A stretch of 64,000 nt of DNA from Timema cristinae. Its lineage: Eukaryota; Arthropoda; Insecta; Phasmatodea; Timematidae. Both the position numbers and the translations under genes were made by a program. The notes below the pieces were generated by a model, which saw only the letters and a program-made list of their open reading frames with translations, ran no database searches and had not been told where the DNA came from. This document shows, piece after piece, positions 35,536 to 47,154 of the stretch. The first letter of the stretch is position 1; each line of letters opens with the position of its first letter. The DNA lies in assembly GCA_039000515.1 (NCBI GenBank), contig JBCFYV010011135.1, positions 18,122,675 to 18,186,674 of the forward strand. The letters are read 5' to 3'.

Positions 35536-37957
35536 TGTGCTTGCGCCAGTGTGGGGAGGGGGGAGTGTACTACTATAGGGTTGGTTGTGCGGCGAAAGGG
35601 GGGCGGGGGGGCGGGGGGTTACAATCAGGCCGATAGATGGAGGAGGAACTTTCCTATAGTCACCCCGAAATGAAATACTGGCTATGTCACTGATTCCGGA
35701 CGGGCAGAAAGACGCAAAACTAAACAAAGATGTTTGCAACAAATAGTAAAACTCTCAGTATATCTTAAGAGTATTTAGTGATGTAATCCAGTACGAAAAA
35801 TTGAATACTAATTCATTTATTGTCGTTCTTCTCCAATTCACTACTATTAACATATTGATATGCAATTAATATATGACTAAAAAGGGCTACTTTTAATCCA
35901 CTTGTTGTCTCCCTCATTTCGTTGCCCCTCAAACAAAATATTTTTTTACTAACGCAGTATAAATTTTACATTGAGTGTCTTTATTGTTATTTGTGTTTGT
36001 TGATACCAGCAAAGGGTGCGCTGCAGCTAGGGCTGTGCATATCGGGGCAGACATCTGCTCAACTATTACGCCGGTTGAGCAGTAACCTTTTGAGTGGCAG
36101 ACCTTTAAAAGAAAATATCCTGTTTATGTTTGGCGTGAACGATTTTCTGGTAAATATTAAGTTCGAATTGTTTCACTGAGTACACTTTGATTGACCGGCT
36201 TTAACAAAATATAACAAAAACCCTCTTCTAAACTCATGTTCACAACAAGGACTCACACTGACAAAGTTGACCATGCGGTTAAAAACAATAATTAAATTAT
36301 TATCTAGGTTTATCAGAAGCGTGGTCGTGCTCACAGTCCCGACCATCCCAAAGCTTTCGGAGGAAGACCACATAAAGCTTCTAAGATTCAACGCCTAATC
36401 TCGTTTAGTGGTGAATGGAATTACTCATCCTAACTTCAATAAATCTATAATGTCGAGTTAGCAGTTGGAATATCTTGTAGACACACTTATATAGGTGCCA
36501 ATAAACAAAATTTCAAGGTTTGGCGTGTGTATTTTTGCAAAAACAAAATAGTTATTGACGATATAATCCATGGGGCCAAAAAGACACTTTCATAAGTGTA
36601 GAATAATAATGTAAAAATTAATAATTTGAAAACCATATTTGTAACACACATACGGATTTTTTTTAATAGGTACTCAATTCCTCGTCAACTAACGGCAAGG
36701 AAAATGTGAGCCTAACTTCTTAAGCCACGCAGCCACTCTTGTTAGTGATATGTAAATTACTAAAAAATAAACATATTTCAAATCTATTGTTATTGTAACT
36801 CTTGTAACTTAATGTAACATAATTTCAGAACAAAATGCAGTGTGGGCCATAGATATTTATGGCTTGTTTATTCAAGATGCCGGAACGATCAACTTGGATT
36901 CTTTTTAACGGTATGTGCTAATACTCAATGTTTACACTGAAGTACACGTTATTTGAATTTTTAACTGACTGACACCTTTAGTGACTTGTTTGTGGCGGTA
37001 AGAACCCAGAGTGCGTGTGTATATAAAAGTGCTATCTCGTCATGTATACCCAATAGTCCAAAACATCAACACACACTTGTTGTGAATGTTCAGCTCTTTA
37101 TACAGTGGTTTGTTTTAGCATGATGGCATAATTGGAAAGGAGGGAGTCCGAATAATAGTATAAACTAGTAGTAAACTAATAGTTGGGGGTTAACCCATAC
37201 TTTTATACCTAAACCTTCTGACTAACCAAACACCACAATGTACACAATTTTATTTAATCAACTTCTTTACAAGTCCGTCACTTTATTGTTCCTTTGATCT
37301 CCCATCAAAAAGGGCCATCATGGCAAGTAGCCCACATAGGAGATTACAGATAACAACAAATGAGAGGGAAATTAATCCAAAAGACATGTCTCTAATTCAG
37401 TAATGTAGATATACATAATTAGGGGGAATTAGTGAAGGATGGAGAGGGCCAAAGGGGGAAAGGGGTGATCGGTCAAGTTCGTTAGAAAAATTCAAACACC
37501 AAACATATAATTTCTCAGACTATATTGTAACATTAAGTCCTTTTCAAGTTTGTGTGCACAATCTATTGGTGAAGCAATTTGCCTTAAAGAAAATTCAAGT
37601 GTATTAAAATTTTTATTCAATTCTAAACCTATTAAAATGATTTGATAACATAATATATTTTATATTTGATTCATTTTATAGGTTATGGGTCATCCTTCAA
37701 ACAAAAGAATGGATATGGTCCATTGGAATCGACGTGGGGTAACTTTAGTAAAGACCCACTTGAGAACTATACTTTAAAGTGGGGTCGATTGGGGTGATCA
37801 CCACCAATTCATAATGAATAGATTTTATATGAATACAGACTTATTTTACTAATGTATATTTTTTTTTTTTTTGTGAGAACGACTTTTTGTTTTATGTTGT
37901 TTTCTTGGGTTAAAACTACAAATATGCTTATCAAAATTGTGATTTTATTAAAATTCC
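35535..37957. other. Intergenic, no gene recognised
   Basis: About 2.4 kb with only short ORFs (86 codons at most). A G-rich patch lies at 35590-35625. I see no repeat family, RNA gene or conserved motif. Confidence 0.4.
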
Positions 37958-37987
37958 TATTATTATTATTATTATTAGTATTATTAC

Positions 37988-38030
<43 letters not shown>
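37958..38030. repeat. (TTA)n microsatellite
   Basis: About 70 bp of TTA/ATT repeats with two interruptions. No SINE body is attached. The poly-Asn ORF across it is an artefact of the repeat. Confidence 0.9.
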
Positions 38031-39284
38031 ACTAAAATCATTATTTTCATAATTTAGCAATTTCATCATTATTAATTAAATATTATATTTATACTTGAGG
38101 ACAGTGAAAACCAATGACTCTTCCTGACTACAATATCTGGATCGATCCTCTCTTAAGAACACAATTTGTGGGGAGAAAATGTTGGACAAATGTGTATTTA
38201 CAATAGTTGAAGAAATCTTATCAGAAAGTGAATTGTCAATGTATTGCTTTGTTTTATTTATGGGTGGATACATTTAATTTGTGTAACATTTTTGTTGGTT
38301 GCAATTTGTCTATTGAATTAAATTAAATTTAATTAGAATGGGATGAATCATAAATTTAATATATCATTTTTAACCCATATCACCAACAAAGATCACTCGG
38401 TTCCTCAGTGTTTCACTTTAGCCTGGCCGTTATATAGGACTACACAACTGGGTGGAGGGTGGGGCTGCTCAAGCCCCCTTTTATATTTTGTAGGGGCTTG
38501 GACTATATTAAGCCCACCTATCCCCACCCCAGTATGTTACACGTATATTAAAAACCATCTATAAAATAGTTTAAATTACTGACAGACTTACCCCATGCGC
38601 CATGCCCATTGTCAGCAATTAATATTATGAGTAGTTAAATACAACAGAAAAAATAAAAATATCCATCATAATCACCTGTCACTATAAGCTTGGTAATTAA
38701 TTCTAAGTAATAATAAGAGACCTGTTGTCCCAGCCGAAAAATATGCTGTCTTTTCAAAAATTGATTTATAATTTAATTTTATTTTTAAATATTTTAAATT
38801 AAATTAATAAAGAAAAAACTGAATGTTAAAATTTGATACTATGTATTTAAAACCATTAATGTGTGTAGGCCTATTTAGAATGTTTAAAAACTCCTATTTT
38901 ACCAGATGTTTATATTGCCGCCTATAGAATAAATTTTGTGGATAGAAATTTCAGCAGACGAGTATTTAAAGTGAAAAAAAAGAGATGGTACAGTTTAAAA
39001 TAGTTCAAACTGTGTTTTCCATTATTATTAAAGACGATGTAGCCAACATACTAAAATTAAGCTTTTGCGCATAATATGACTGTAATAGTAATATAAACGG
39101 CCGTGATTTTGCGACCCCTGAATTAACTCTTGCGGTCTGTTAAACAAGAACATAGATTTACAGCTACCTGCTTCAGAAATAATGCTACCCCCTCCCAAAG
39201 CAGACCTTTCTGACTTAGTTGCATTGTTTAGTCAGGAATGTGAATTTTCAAACCATTCTAATAAAGAGTGCACAAAGTTAGAAC
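38031..39284. other. AT-rich intergenic sequence
   Basis: No supported genes or repeats beyond simple AT-rich stretches. Confidence 0.4.
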
Positions 39285-39540
39285 TCGGCTCGTTGGCGTA
39301 GTTAACTAGTGTCGTGTTAAACTGGACTGCCGAGGATGGAAAGATCGGGGTTCGATCCCAGTTGGGTGCACTGAGTGTGGTTTTTCCCTAAATGGTTCCT
39401 CATTGTCTCTTCGCGCAAATATGGGTGCGATTTCTCTAAATTACATAAATTACACCTACCTCATCCCTAATTCATTAGTGTAATTAGAACATAGGCGTAT
39501 AGCCCAAACGGATAGTAAGACGTGGTAACAAAAAAAAAAT
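39285..39540 (+). mobile_element. SINE family B, full length, plus strand
   Basis: A tRNA-like head (GGCTCGTTGGCGTAGTTAACTAG, then a GGGGTTCGATCCCAG B box at about 39347-39362), the family B body (GGTTTTTCCCTAAATGGTTCC, TCGCGCAAATATGGGTGCG), the common tail (GCGTATAGCCCAAACGGATAGTAAGACGTGGT) and an A-rich terminus. The classical B-box match makes this the best view of the internal promoter of family B. Confidence 0.85.
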
Positions 39541-39666
39541 TTAAAAAAAATGCCCCCTTCAGACGGAGCAGCTTCGATGGCACTGTTAACGGCCTGAGTG
39601 GTTGTCTCCACCACTAAAAATAGCGACGCACATCGCGAAACCTACAATTGAATTATAGCTTTTAGG

Positions 39667-40020
39667 ATGAAATTGTGTGAAACCTTTCTTTTCTGTTTCG
39701 GAGGAGAGGCGACACCTAAACACGTGACCTTGAAATGTATATTTACTAAAAGGGAAAGGGAGGAGCTACTAATGCCTATACAGGCCAATGCCATATACCA
39801 TATACTGAGGGATGTAGACCGGTGGAGCTACCTCGATGAGATAATGGACCAGGTATCGAAAGCAGAAAGGGACAGACATATGGACAAACTAAAAGAAAGA
39901 AGACAAAGACAGAACCAAGGCTCAAGACAAAATATACAGGAAGAAACAACTGAGGAAGAAGTGGCGAGTGAAGACGATGGAGACGGAGGAGAAGAAACAT
40001 CAGACTTAGACTAGACGTTA
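39667..40020 (+). pseudogene. LINE ORF2 C-terminal remnant with zinc-finger-like end
   Basis: A 115-codon open frame whose first 30 residues include a C-X6-C-X8-H-X4-C arrangement (LCETFLFCFGGEATPKHVTLKC region). This resembles the C-terminal cysteine/histidine motif of several non-LTR retrotransposon reverse transcriptases, and it is followed by a helical segment (LRDVDRWSYLDEIMDQV). The end is charged and acidic (KERRQRQNQ to DDGDGGEETSDLD). The upstream reverse transcriptase domain is absent, so this is a 5'-truncated insertion; the first residues may belong to flanking sequence. The minus-strand ORF over it is a shadow. Confidence 0.6.
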
Positions 40021-40400
40021 CCAAACTGGTGAAACAAAACACAGAAAGTGTAATAAAAGGGAGGGTGGACTAGATTTTGATGTTCTCTGGATATATTTAG
40101 AGCTCTAGCCGAGTAAAGGTGTCTCAGGGATACCAGTGATGCATATAACTGATGAACCAGGGACGCCTGTAGTACCGGCTAGGGGAGAAGGAAGGTAAGT
40201 GGATTCAGATGAGACGTCGGAAGTTGGTCCTTAGTCTAAGAGCTCTGCTAGCTTGGAAAAAAGAGTGATGCTGTGCAGGAGCTATCAAGCACTCCAGGGA
40301 TGTCGACTGGCCATGGCAGGAAGTGAACAGAAAAAAAATGGTACTCCATACAAGGAAAAAATATAAACCGATTGTGTAGATGACGGCACTAGGTATAAAT
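40021..40400 (+). mobile_element. Probable 3' UTR of the preceding LINE
   Basis: GC-richer, non-coding sequence directly after the stop of the LINE remnant, grading into AT-rich sequence near 40400. The assignment rests on position and composition only. Confidence 0.35.
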
Positions 40401-41029
40401 TAGGTTAAGTTAGATTTAAGCCCAAAGTAGACATATCAATAGATAAATAAATGTATATAGTCAAAATAACTTAATTAGGGAAAGAGGGACAAGTATAGTT
40501 ATAAGTTATCATGAATTAAATAATGGTATTGATATATTGTAGACAGATATGCTAACAGGCACAGGTTAAGGTAAATTGGTAATGATCAATAACAGGACAA
40601 GTAGTTTTAGTAGTAGTATATGTTTATATTCCAGAATATGTATGTGTCAATTTTTTTTTTTTAGATTAAAACTATATATAAGGCATATTGTAATATGAAC
40701 AGAGCAACAAAATCCTGATTTATAGTAAAATAAGATGTCAGGACAAATGTATAAGGAAATTAAAAAACAAAAAAAGCCCAATACAGAGGATTTTATAACA
40801 GAGATTGAAAAGTGGACGGTACTATCTATGATCATCAAATAGGCATGAAACAGGCCCCGATTAGGTCTTTCAAAAAGCAACTTAGCAAGTTACTTTTGAT
40901 ACGTTTATTATTTATAGGTGTGAAAAACATCATCGTTAAAAGGAGATCTTTTTCCACATCCACTTTCACTTGAAGATTGATTTTTCAAATTCTAGAAATA
41001 GCTTGTGTAGGCAAGAATTAAAGCACTCT
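40401..41029. other. AT-rich intergenic sequence
   Basis: Nothing recognised. Confidence 0.4.
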
Positions 41030-41275
41030 TTAGCAGCACCACCAATGGCCGTTAGCAGCACCACCATTGGCCGCTAGCAGGACCACTGACGGCCGTTAGC
41101 AGCACCACCTATGGCTGCTAGCAGCAACACCGACGTCCGTTAGCAGTGCCACAAACGGTCGTTAACAGCAACCAATTAAGAGCACTACCACAACCAAAAG
41201 CACTACCCCATTAGTAGTGCATCCGACGAACATAAGAGCACTATCGACGGAGTTTAGCAGCACCGCGTTAGCACC
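41030..41275. repeat. 22-bp minisatellite, decaying
   Basis: Around 41047-41165 about five 22-bp units follow GCCGTTAGCAGCACCACCATTG with substitutions (GCCGCTAGCAGGACCACTGACG, GCTGCTAGCAGCAACACCGACG). Looser AGCACTACC-type copies continue to about 41275. The period is not a multiple of three, so it is unlikely to be coding. Confidence 0.75.
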
Positions 41276-41567
41276 CACTGAAATGAATCATACCGAATGA
41301 ACACTTAATGCTAAGGGTGCTACAAGGTATCTAACTGAAAAGCAGAGTAGACTTTTAAAAATCTAAAATTATTTATGAAGGACATATTCAAATAAAACCT
41401 TCAGAGATTAAAAAAATATTAAATTCAAAATATATATTTTTTGATAAATTAGAAACCGGCACATAATATTAATCAAAACTACGTTTAAAATGATATTCAA
41501 CAAAATAGCTAATAATTTATGAAATAGAGCAGAAATAATAAAATACTACAACGAACATCAGTGTTTA

Positions 41568-41742
41568 CTGTACATTAATATTATTATTATTAGCACTGCG
41601 TCTTACTACCCGTTCGGGTTATACGCATTTACGCTAATGTGTAATGGTAGGGTGATTGTGAGATGAAATGGAGGACCTACAGTTTAACGTGGGATCCGAA
41701 CCACGTAGCGGCCTGGCATTCCCCACATTCTGTACATTAATA
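41568..41742 (-). mobile_element. SINE family A, 5'-truncated, with target duplication
   Basis: The insert (41581-41729) is flanked by perfect 13-bp CTGTACATTAATA copies at 41568-41580 and 41730-41742. It contains the TAA-repeat terminus, common tail and part of the body, ending at CCCCACATT. The exact duplication proves retrotransposition of a truncated copy. Confidence 0.9.
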
Positions 41743-41772
41743 GAAACTAATAATATATGATGCAAATACCAA

Positions 41773-44690
41773 AATAGTGGCACCTTAATCTGGCATCCTA
41801 CAGCTCTGTATTAGGTTATTATAGTTTAAAGGCAATCAATCTGAAAATAACGGCAGGACCAGGTTCCATGACTATGCCGGGTCTCTTTTTACACCTATAA
41901 CTGAAATTGCCACCATGTGTGCTCATGACGCAGATTAAAATATAGAAACTGTGGCCCCTTAAACATGGCGGTAGTGTAGAGGAGTAATATCTAAATTTAA
42001 ATACTATAATTCGATAATAACGACAGACCCGGGTTCCACACTTTTCAGGGTCTCTTTTTACACCTTTAACTGTAATTGCCACGATGTGTGCTCATGACGC
42101 AGATTCAAATATAGAAACTGTGGCACCTTAAACCGGCGGTCGCGCAGTGCTAATTTCGAGTCTAATTTAGGTTTGAAGGCATATTTCCAAAATAACAGCA
42201 GACCCAGCTTCCACACATATGCAGGGTCATTATAGACATATAGAACTATGATCCCCACCATGTGTGCTCATGCCGCAGATTCAAATATAGAAACTGTGGC
42301 ACCTTAAACTAGCGCCCAACATGTCTGTATTAGGTTATTATAGTTTAAAGGCAATCAATCTGAAAATAACGGCAGAACCAGGTTCCACGACCATGCAGGG
42401 TCTCTTTTTACACCTATAACTGTAATTGCCACCATGTGTGCTCATGACGCAGATTCAAATATAGAAACTGTGGCCCCTTAAACATGGCGGTAGTGTAGAG
42501 GAGTAATATCTAACTTTAAATACATATAATTCGATAATAACGGCAGACCCGGGTTCCACACTTATGCAGGGTCATTATAGACATATAGAACTATAATTGC
42601 CACCATGTTTGCTAATGACGCAGATTCAAATATAGAAACTGTGGCCCCTTAAACATGGCGGTAGTGTAGAGGAGTAATATCTAACTTTAAATACATATAA
42701 TTCGATAATAACGGCAGACCCGTGTTCCACACTTATGCAGGGTCATTATAGACATATAGAACTATAATTGCCACCATGTGTTCTCATGACGCAGATTCAA
42801 ATATAGAAACTGTGGCGCCTTAAACCGGCGGTCGCGCAGTGCTAATTTCGAGTCTAATTTAGGTTTGAAGGCATATTTCCAAAATAACGGCAGACCCAGC
42901 TTCCACACATATGCAGGGTCATTATAGACATATAGAACTATGATCCCCACCATGTGTGCTCATGCCGCAGATTCAAATATAGAAACTGTGGCACCTTAAA
43001 CTAGCGCCCAACATGTCTGTATTAGGTTATTATAGTTTAAAGGCAATCAATCTGAAAATAACGGCAGAACCAGGTTCCACTACCATGCATGGTCTCTTTT
43101 TACACCTTTAACTGTAATTGCCACCATGTGTGCTCATGACGCAGATTCAAATATAGAAACTTTGGCCCCTTAAACATGGCGGTAGTGTAGAGGAGTAATA
43201 TCTATCTTTAAATCATATAATTCGATAATAACGGCAGACCCGGGTTCCACACTTATGCAGGGTCATTATAGACATATAGAACTATAATTGCCACCATGTG
43301 TGCTCATGACGCAGATTCAAATAAAGAAACTGTGGCACCTTAAACCGGCGGTCGCGCAGTGCTAATTTCGAGTCTAATTTAGGTTTGAAGGCATATTTCC
43401 AAAATAACGGCAGACCCGGGTTCCACACATATGCAGGGTCATTATAGACATATAGAACTATGATCCCCACCATGTGTGCTCATGCCGCAGATTCAAATAT
43501 AGAAACTGTGGCACCTTAAACTAGCGCCCAACATGTCTGTATTAGGTTATTATAGTTTAAAGGCAATCAATCTGAAAATAACGGCAGAACCAGGTTCCAC
43601 GACTATGCAGGGTCTCTTTTTACACCTATAACTGTAATTGCCACCATGTGTGCTCATGACGCAGATTCAAATATAGAAACTGTGGCCCCTTAAACATGGC
43701 GGTAGTGTAGAGGAGTAATATCTAACTTTAAATACATATTCGATAATAACGGCTGACCCGGGTTCCACACTTATGCAGGGTCATTATAGACATATAGAAC
43801 TTTAATTGCCACCAAGTGTGCTCATGACGCAGATTCAAATATAGAAACTGTGGCGCCTTAAACCGGCGGTCGCGCAGTGCTAATTTCGAGTCTAATTTAG
43901 GTTTGAAGGCATATTTCCAAAATAACGGCAGACCCGGGTTCCACACATATGCAGGGTCATTATAGACATATAGAACTATAATTGCCACCATGTGTGCTCA
44001 TGACGCAGATTCAAATATAGAAACTGTGGCCCCTTAAACATGGCGGTAGTGTAGAGGAGTAATATCTAACTTTAAATACATATAATTCGATAATAACGGC
44101 AGACCCGGGTTCCACACTTATGCAGGGTCATTATAGACATATAGAACTATAATTGCCACCATGTGTGCTCATGACGCAGATTCAAATATAGAAACTGTGG
44201 CGCCTTAAACCGGCGGTCGCGCAGTGCTAATTTCGAGTCTAATTTAGGTTTGAAGGCATATTTCCAAAATAACGGCAGACCCGGGTTCAACACATATGCA
44301 GGGTCATTATAGACATATAGAACTATGATCCCCACCATGTGTGCTCATGCCGCAGATTCAAATATAGAAACTGTGGCACCTTAAACTAGCGCCCAACATG
44401 TCTGTATTAGGTTATTATAGTTTAAAGGCAATCAATCTGAAAATAACGGCAGAACCAGGTTCCACGACCATGCAGGGTCTCTTTTTACACCTTTAACTGT
44501 AATTGCCACCATGTGTGCTCATGACGCAGATTCAAATATAGAAACTGTGGCCCCTTAAACATGGCGGTAGTGTAGAGGAGTAATATCTAACTTTAAATAC
44601 ATATAATTCGATAATAACGGCAGACATGGGTTCCACACTTATGCAGGATCATTATAGACATATAGAACTATGATCCCCACCATATATTGC
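41773..44690 (-). repeat. Higher-order satellite array, minus orientation
   Basis: Reverse complement of the family at 25135-27487, about 17 monomers. In plus-coordinate order the classes read approximately B A C B A A C B A C B A C A C B A, so the regular A-B-C triplet is interrupted by doubled A units and A-C alternation. The monomer near 41960-42125 looks like an A/B recombinant because its spacer carries the class B TCTTTTTACACC block. Monomers are nearly identical to those of the left array. The repeated ~63-residue minus-strand ORFs here (for example 42762-42953 and 44147-44338) are satellite by-products, not genes. Confidence 0.95.
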
Positions 44691-45589
44691 ATCTTAAACC
44701 CATCTATTAGAAATGTGTTTAAACTAATATTTCACCTTATTTTCCTCTATGCTATATTTGTAAAACTAAATATCTACACTATTGCCATCTACTAGAATTT
44801 TTGGAACTAATTATCTACTCTATTGCTATCTATTAGATTTTTTGGAACTAAATTCTTTCTTGGTTCCATTTATTTTTCTAATGTTGGTTAAAAACGGTTA
44901 GTTTATTGTGGATGTGGCGGACTTCTGGGAGCTTAATTTATTTTATAATGTGCTTTTAAGAAATGGTTGTGAATTCCATTTTATTATTGTATTATAAAAT
45001 GTGAGAGTCCTCAAGTCAATTACATTCATTGATTTTCTAGTATAAACAGCTACATTTGCGCGTGAAATGAAAAGTTTCATCCGAATTACCGGGTCTGTTT
45101 AAAGCTAGTCGTCCACTGGCTGCTTTTTCGTCTGAATTATGTTTGTCAGAAGTTGGACGAATAGCTGCGAATGATCCGGTATCATTGAATGATATTGAAG
45201 GTCGTCCACGGTACCCGATTAATTTGTGCGTCTTCGGACGAAAACATCTGAAGTGCGAACTATCTCATCTCGTTAGGATTCTTTTCAGTTATTCTGATGA
45301 ATTGTATTGCATTCTGCAGGGTTCAGAATGTATTCCACATGGATCCTTACAAACGAATAGTTTTGACATGAGGGAATTTTCACTCATAGCAGTATTCTTG
45401 AGGTAATATATTGTGTACTAAAAAAAGTATTTATTTGCACAAATCTCTTGAGCAAAATTTTTAAAATTTATCTCTAATAACATTTGTAGAACTGGTACAT
45501 TATTTTCACCTAGTGTAGCAAATCTACTGTTTTCCGAATGGGTTTTTTGGAAAGTAGATGAGGCTACTTGCTCTTCACATTTTTATTTT
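44691..45589. other. Unassigned sequence with one 87-codon ORF
   Basis: At 45143-45406 a plus-strand ORF (begins MSEVGRIAANDPVSL) lies in GC-richer sequence than its flanks. I recognise no family. It may be part of a mobile element near the Harbinger relic that follows. The rest is AT-rich. Confidence 0.3.
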
Positions 45590-45720
45590 ATTTATCAATT
45601 ATTAAAATGTTATGCATCATGCACATACATTTAACACTTTTCTTGGCACAGTTTGGCTTTATTTCAATTGCTTTTTTACAGGAGTCTCAATTTGCTATTA
45701 ATAATGCCAAACGAATATAC

Positions 45721-45791
45721 AACAACTTGTCTGCGTATAAACCAAACGGGTAGTAAGACGCGGTGCTAATAATAATAAAAAACAACTTGTC
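45721..45791 (+). mobile_element. 49-bp tail-only SINE insertion with target duplication
   Basis: Perfect 11-bp AACAACTTGTC copies at 45721-45731 and 45781-45791 flank only the common SINE tail (TGCGTATAAACC, CGGGTAGTAAGACGCGGTGC, then AATAATAATAAAA). It is an extreme 5' truncation inserted in the Harbinger relic. Confidence 0.9.
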
Positions 45792-46247
45792 GTACTCGAG
45801 ACATGCACCCATTGAAAATGGTTTCTTTTGATCCAAGTTTGATACTGATCACTGGAAAAGGTCTTGTTAATTAAGATTTGAGTGGATATGATTCCTCTCC
45901 CAAAATAACATTAGGTACTGAAATATTGGTTCCTGGAAGAGAGTTATGTCATCAAACACCAAATGGTCATGTTTCAAGATTTTTGGATCGATTTGAATGA
46001 AAAATCACAACCATTACTATCTTTGCCATATGCTCCTACATTAATAGAAATAAACTTGTAATTTAGCCCTGCAACCGCTTGGTAAACGATTAATAAATAG
46101 TCCTACAGTTTCTTATTGCGTTAGCCTATATGCTGCCTGAGTGCTTTGGATTATTTATGCGTATGTGTTTTCCGTCTCTACATCCAACAATAATTTGAGG
46201 AGTTCCCACTTATCCAAAAATCCTTCAGTTATAGACATAATGTCATT

Positions 46248-46558
46248 GTATCTTGGATTATTATTATTATTATTATTATTAGCACCGCGTCTTACTACCC
46301 GTTCGGGTTATAAGCACTTACGCTAATGTGTAATGGTAGGGTGATTGTGAGATGAAATGAAGGACCTACAGTTTAACGTGGAATCCAAACCTCGGTGGAG
46401 GCCTGGCATTCCCCACATTCACAAGATGTCTTGTCAGAGGTGAAGGAAGGGTTTGGTAATCAGATAAATCTGTGCCGGGACCGAGGATTGAACCCCGGCC
46501 GCCAGCACAGAAGTCTGACACCTTACCCCTAGACCACCAGGTCACCTCGTATCTTGGA
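46248..46558 (-). mobile_element. SINE family A, full length, with target duplication
   Basis: The insert at 46258-46548 is flanked by GTATCTTGGA at 46248-46257 and 46549-46558. Minus orientation: a TTA-repeat terminus on the left, the reversed tRNA-like head (CACCTTACCCCTAGACCACCAGGTCACC) on the right. It splits the Harbinger relic, so it is younger than that transposon. Confidence 0.95.
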
Positions 46559-46842
46559 AATATAATAGGCCTACATACAGCATGCAATGCATACTAAATA
46601 GCCTTACATGTCTCATGAACAAGTCTTCCAACATTAATTTCTAAAATTCTAAATGAATATCCTAATGTCTTGAACGATAAGCCAGTTACCAAGTACATAC
46701 AAAATTAATTTATTTTTGACTTTTAAAACTACATACGATGTACTTATCAGTCTTAATATAAAAATAAATATTCTAAATATGGTTGGATAGGAATGTGAAA
46801 TGAGTTGAAAATAAATAATCATGTTACAATGTAATCCTTTTT

Positions 46843-47154
46843 TTTATTATGAATAGTCGGTGACCTGGTGGTCTAGGGGTAGGGTGTCAGACTTCTGTGC
46901 TGGCGGCCGGGGTTCGATCCTCGGTACCGGCACAGATTTATCTGATTACCAAACCCTTCCTTCACCTCTGACAAGACATCTTGTGAATGTGGGGAATGCC
47001 AGGCCTCCACTGTGGTTCGGATCCCACGTTAAACTGTAGGTCCTCCATTTCATCTCACAATCACCCTACCATTACACATAAGCGTAAGTGCGTATAACCT
47101 GAATGGGTAGTAAGACGCGGTGCTAATAATAATAATAATAATTTATTATGAATA
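46843..47154 (+). mobile_element. SINE family A, full length, plus strand, with target duplication
   Basis: Best reference copy. 13-bp TTTATTATGAATA duplications lie at 46843-46855 and 47142-47154. The head GGTGACCTGGTGGTCTAGGG is followed by a B box, GGGGTTCGATCCTCGG (about 46910-46925). Then come the body, the common tail (GCGTATAACCTGAATGGGTAGTAAGACGCGGTGC) and AATAAT repeats. tRNA-derived SINEs are transcribed by RNA polymerase III from these internal boxes and mobilised by a partner LINE. Confidence 0.95.

Larger units (their letters stand above)
45590..46700 (-). pseudogene. PIF/Harbinger (HARBI1-like) transposase relic, split by SINEs
   Basis: Read on the minus strand from about 46700: YLVTGLSFKTLGYSFRI and GRLVHETCKAI (helical N-terminal part), then, beyond a SINE, a segment ending WELPQIIVGC, RDGKHIRINNPKHSGS (first catalytic Asp), NYKFISINVGAYGKDSNG, LPGTNISVPNVILGEES, LTRPFP, VVVYSFGIINSKLRLL and CMCMMHNIL near 45595. 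These follow the order of HARBI1-type DDE nucleases. Several frame changes and stops are present. The second catalytic block, GDEAFPL in the family, reads GEESYPL, and the ENAFG glutamate block reads VYSFG, so two of three catalytic residues are lost. SINEs at 46258-46548 and 45732-45780 interrupt it, and another (46856-47141) lies on its N-terminal side. Confidence 0.8.

Noticed and set aside
35476..35742. Poly-Ile and poly-Tyr ORFs
   Set aside because: They are translations of the ATA microsatellite tail of a SINE.
37809..38069. Poly-Asn ORF
   Set aside because: It is a translation of a TTA/AAT microsatellite.
25120..44700. Direct-repeat arrays considered as CRISPR
   Set aside because: Units are about 174 bp with no short repeat/unique spacer alternation, in a eukaryotic setting; they are satellites.
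46855..46930. A possible tRNA gene (good A-box and B-box text)
   Set aside because: The same sequence begins several SINE A copies with target duplications, so it is a SINE head rather than a functional tRNA gene; no cloverleaf anticodon arm is evident.
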